DNA from: Armatimonadota bacterium
Lineage (GTDB): Bacteria > Armatimonadota > JADLDR01
Assembly (NCBI GenBank): GCA_020846535.1
Contig: JADLDR010000041.1
Span: 1-64,000 of the forward strand
Length of the DNA stretch: 64,000 bases
Direction: 5' to 3'
Below the pieces are notes generated by a model. The model was not told where the DNA came from. It ran no database searches and saw only the letters and a program-made list of their open reading frames with translations. The position numbers and the translations under genes were made by a program. Shown one piece after another: positions 61,248 through 64,000 of this stretch (positions within the stretch are counted from its first letter, which is position 1; each line of letters begins with the position of its first letter).

Positions 61248-63956
61248 GTGAAAGCGTGGATCGCTCCATTCATCTTCGGACTGCTGCTGGCGGTGACGGC
61301 CCATACAGGAGTCAAAGGGATGCCCGCGCATTTTCTGCTCCCCGGCGAATGGCCCGCCTTTCGAGGCGGCGTCTCCCTCGACGCCCGCTCGTCCCTGAAG
61401 GGGCGCATCACGCGGCCTGAAGTTGCCTGGAAGCATTTTGTGGGCGCTTCCGAAACGCTGCTCATCGCGGAGCCGGGCAAAGTTTCTACAAAACTGACTT
61501 TGCCCGGCCCGGAGACAGCAGGACATATAGAGGGCTCCTATGACGCCCGGTGGGGCCTGACGTCTCCTGTCGGGGAGATCGAGGGGAAGATCCAGCCGAT
61601 CATCCGCGCCACGACCGTCACCTATGCCAGAGTGATCCCCGGAGAGAAGGGGCTGCAAAAGCTGGAGTTCGAAAGCGGCTTTTCCAAGCCGACCGCCAGC
61701 GGCCAGTGGCAGCCGTGTGTCGGGCGGTGCTTCGTCTGGCGGGACGGAAAGTGGGAGATGGTCTGGGAGACCGAATCCATCGAGATGCTCTTCCAGCCCC
61801 TGCCCATCGCGGGCGACTTCGATGGCGACGGCCAGCCGGAGGTGGCGATCCTCCCCTGGTATGAGATTCTGATGCTCGATGCCCGCACGGGCCGGGTCAA
61901 AGACCGCTGCCGGTTCACCGAAGGACGCAGCTATGGCTTTTTCGGGGTCTACGATCTGGACGGAGACGGGAAAAGCGAATTCCTGGTGCAGTCGGATTTC
62001 TCCAAGCATGTGGAGGTTTTAGGCTACCGGGGCGGCAAGCTCTCCCTCCTCTGGCAGAAGGAGATCGAGAGTGATATCTCCAATCCGCAGAAAATCCTGC
62101 GCGTCGGCCCCAACCCGGCTGCCGACCTGGACGGGGACGGCAGGCTGGAGGTGACGGTTAATCTCTACAACGGCTCCGGGGACGGCAGGTGGCATATCAC
62201 TGTCCATGACGGCCTCACCGGCAGCCTCAAGGCCGATCTCCCCGATGAACGGCTGGACAGCCTGGCCGATGTGGACGGGGACGGCATCACCGAACTCTTG
62301 ACCACCCGAACCGATCCGGACACCCTGCGCGGCTTCGGGGCGGTCCGGGTGAGAAGCCTCGCCCGGGGAAGAGAAGGCGTGCTGTGGGAGATGCCGGACG
62401 TTCGCTGGCAGACCTGGGAGCCACCCTTCCCGCCGAACGTCAACAGCACCGCCACCTTCGGGCAGAGAGACGTCCTCTGGCGGCCTGTCGAGGGCAAGGC
62501 AGTCGTTGTTCTACAAGTCGGATTATCTCCTTTAGAGGATAATCCGCGACCCCGGTTACTGGCTGCCTCCTGGGGCAAAGATGGGTTCGAGCGGGATATT
62601 TTCGTCGACATCCGACTTGGCCCGGCATCGGGATCCGCAGCAAGCGACCTTGTGGAAGCGATAGCTCTGGACGCTCGCAAGAATGTGTTGATGAGAGCGA
62701 CCTCTTCCCCCGACAAATCCATGACTTTGGTTTGTCAGAGGGGACATCTCAGAACCCTCGGCTCCCGCCCTGAATCCTCGCCTGCCGGAAATCCCGCCGT
62801 AGCGATGGATCGGAACTCGGGCCGCCCGGTGATCGTCCTCCAGGGCAGCGGGGAAGAGCTTGTGGCCTTCGCGCCCCCGATTGACGGCCAGCCCGCCCGC
62901 GAGTTATGGCGGCTGCCGGGCAGAGGACAGAGTACCGCCTGGCCGCAGGATATCCTCGGCCCGGTTCTGACCGACCTTGACGGCGACGGGAGACGGCAGG
63001 TGATCTATGCCGCCTCTTCCGGAAGCTGCGCCCGCCTCCAGGCCGCCGCTCTCGACGGCAGGCCCTTATGGCATCACGATTTCACCGCCCTGCCGGGCGG
63101 CCCGCCGGTCTGGAACACGGGCGGCATTATCCTCTGGCAGACCAGCCACTTCACCCACCCGAAACGCCGGGACGTTCTGGTGACCGTCCGCCGCTCCATG
63201 ATGCACAGCGAGGAAACCCTGCTCCTGTCCGGTAAGGACGGGAAAGCACTATGGCGCAGGGACCGACAGATCAGCAGCCGGGGCGTGGGAGGAACCCCTT
63301 TCGCCATCGCGGATTTCGACGGAGACGGGCTGGACGATATCGCTTCCTTCCATCCCAGCCTCTTCTACATTCTCAAGGGCGCAACAGGCAAAGATATCAT
63401 CGCCCGCGATGCGGTCTGGGAGCCGGTTCCCGCCAAACCGGTTTACTGGGGCCTGCCGGTGGCCGGCGATTTCGAGGGAGCCGGAAAGCCTTCCGTTTTC
63501 TTTGCGACCACCCGCAGCTCGATGACCGGCCTCATCCGCCCCGACGGCAGCCTAGCATGGTGGGACGCCCTGGACAAAAGCCCCGCCTCCTGGCCCGCCT
63601 TCGGCGATTTCAGCGGGAGCGGGCGCGTGGAGGCAATCGGCGTCGGCTATGAAGACGGCATTCGCTGCTATGACACCGCCACTGGGAAGCCGCTCTGGCG
63701 AATGCCTTCTCCGATCCCCGGAAACCCGACCGGATCCGCCAGCGCGGACATCGACTCCGACGGCAGGGACGAGGCCCTCTTCACCTCCGGCCACACCCTC
63801 TACTGTTTCGGCACGCGGAACCGCAAGGGGAAGATCCTCTGGCAACTGGACCTGCCCGCCCCGGTCGGCCCTCCCGCCATCGCCGATACGGAAGGCCGGG
63901 GCGAAGCCTCGATTCTGCTGTCAGGAGGAGACGGCTATGTATATTGCATTCGCTGA
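61248..63956 (+). CDS. Secreted FG-GAP/VCBS beta-propeller-like protein
   Basis: A 902-residue protein starting at GTG 61248, 6 bp after the URO-D stop, with a signal peptide (MKAWIAPFIFGLLLAVTA). At least seven calcium-loop motifs of the DxDGDG type occur: DFDGDGQPE, DLDGDGKSE, DLDGDGRLE, DVDGDGITE, DLDGDGRRQ, DFDGDGLDD and DIDSDGRDE. They imply one or two seven-bladed propellers. Such secreted proteins bind glycans or other proteins, and some belong to lyase or sulfatase-like systems. No catalytic motif is seen. The ribosome site is weak, and translation may be coupled to the upstream gene. It ends 44 bp before the window edge. Confidence 0.7.
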   Translation: MKAWIAPFIFGLLLAVTAHTGVKGMPAHFLLPGEWPAFRGGVSLDARSSLKGRITRPEVAWKHFVGASETLLIAEPGKVSTKLTLPGPETAGHIEGSYDARWGLTSPVGEIEGKIQPIIRATTVTYARVIPGEKGLQKLEFESGFSKPTASGQWQPCVGRCFVWRDGKWEMVWETESIEMLFQPLPIAGDFDGDGQPEVAILPWYEILMLDARTGRVKDRCRFTEGRSYGFFGVYDLDGDGKSEFLVQSDFSKHVEVLGYRGGKLSLLWQKEIESDISNPQKILRVGPNPAADLDGDGRLEVTVNLYNGSGDGRWHITVHDGLTGSLKADLPDERLDSLADVDGDGITELLTTRTDPDTLRGFGAVRVRSLARGREGVLWEMPDVRWQTWEPPFPPNVNSTATFGQRDVLWRPVEGKAVVVLQVGLSPLEDNPRPRLLAASWGKDGFERDIFVDIRLGPASGSAASDLVEAIALDARKNVLMRATSSPDKSMTLVCQRGHLRTLGSRPESSPAGNPAVAMDRNSGRPVIVLQGSGEELVAFAPPIDGQPARELWRLPGRGQSTAWPQDILGPVLTDLDGDGRRQVIYAASSGSCARLQAAALDGRPLWHHDFTALPGGPPVWNTGGIILWQTSHFTHPKRRDVLVTVRRSMMHSEETLLLSGKDGKALWRRDRQISSRGVGGTPFAIADFDGDGLDDIASFHPSLFYILKGATGKDIIARDAVWEPVPAKPVYWGLPVAGDFEGAGKPSVFFATTRSSMTGLIRPDGSLAWWDALDKSPASWPAFGDFSGSGRVEAIGVGYEDGIRCYDTATGKPLWRMPSPIPGNPTGSASADIDSDGRDEALFTSGHTLYCFGTRNRKGKILWQLDLPAPVGPPAIADTEGRGEASILLSGGDGYVYCIR

Positions 63957-64000
63957 TAGATTATCTCTATTCGTAGAAATCACATATTGATGCAATCTAT

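Noticed and set aside
1-64000. CRISPR arrays, tRNA or rRNA genes
   Set aside because: No regularly spaced direct repeats, no cloverleaf-like segments and no conserved rRNA stretches were recognised on either strand.

Overview
This 64-kb window is high-GC bacterial DNA with clear Shine-Dalgarno sites and sigma70-type promoters. The gene families are DUF6785/6784 polytopic membrane proteins, many phytanoyl-CoA-dioxygenase-like and uroporphyrinogen-decarboxylase-like proteins, creatininase-family proteins, secreted glycosidases of several families, and MalG-type permeases. This mix recalls Armatimonadota or similar environmental lineages (Poribacteria, Latescibacterota, Planctomycetota). That is inference from gene content; no rRNA or other marker gene is present. 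I see no rRNA, tRNA, CRISPR array or complete mobile element.

Layout. 0-3.7 kb: a decayed IS3-type transposase, a broken metallophosphoesterase, a DUF362 protein, an EVE/PUA-like gene, and an MNT/HEPN toxin-antitoxin-like pair. 3.7-12.3 kb: a large secreted alpha/alpha-barrel-like protein, then a divergent TetR-EmrA-EmrB efflux operon with a well-formed promoter/operator, and a PhyH enzyme. 12.5-23.7 kb (minus strand): a MalG-like permease with a ~400-residue repeat-containing insertion, a diguanylate cyclase overlapping a Rad52/ERF-like gene, a metallophosphoesterase, one intact and one nonsense-interrupted MFS transporter, a broken sialidase-like gene, and a secreted alpha/alpha-barrel protein. 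24-27.9 kb: GH29 fucosidase, sugar-binding protein and permease, ending at a second, inverted copy of the IS remnant. 27.9-28.5 kb: a gene-free stretch with a nested palindromic element.

28.5-43.4 kb: a large glycosidase-like protein, an APH-fold kinase, two tandem DUF6785 paralogues (the first apparently using a CTG start), a ceramidase-like protein, an array of four hairpins, a secreted glycosidase-like protein, and a SWIM-DUF5691 pair without its usual MoxR/VWA partners. 43.7-50.3 kb: three secreted or exported carbohydrate-active proteins ending with a GH95 fucosidase.

50.3-64 kb: a co-directional cluster made mostly of duplicated enzyme classes: a broken alcohol dehydrogenase, two URO-D proteins, two PhyH proteins, two creatininase-family proteins, two carbon-nitrogen hydrolases, a polysaccharide-deacetylase-like protein and a secreted FG-GAP protein. 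Its most striking element is a four-nucleotide-overlapping creatininase pair in which the upstream member has lost all four metal-ligand positions I could align.

Functionally the window looks like an accessory region for breaking down fucosylated and other glycans (GH29, GH95, ABC import, MFS export/import) joined to a small-molecule amide/ether-cleaving cluster. It carries many pseudogenes and short palindromic repeats, consistent with past insertion, rearrangement and gene loss.
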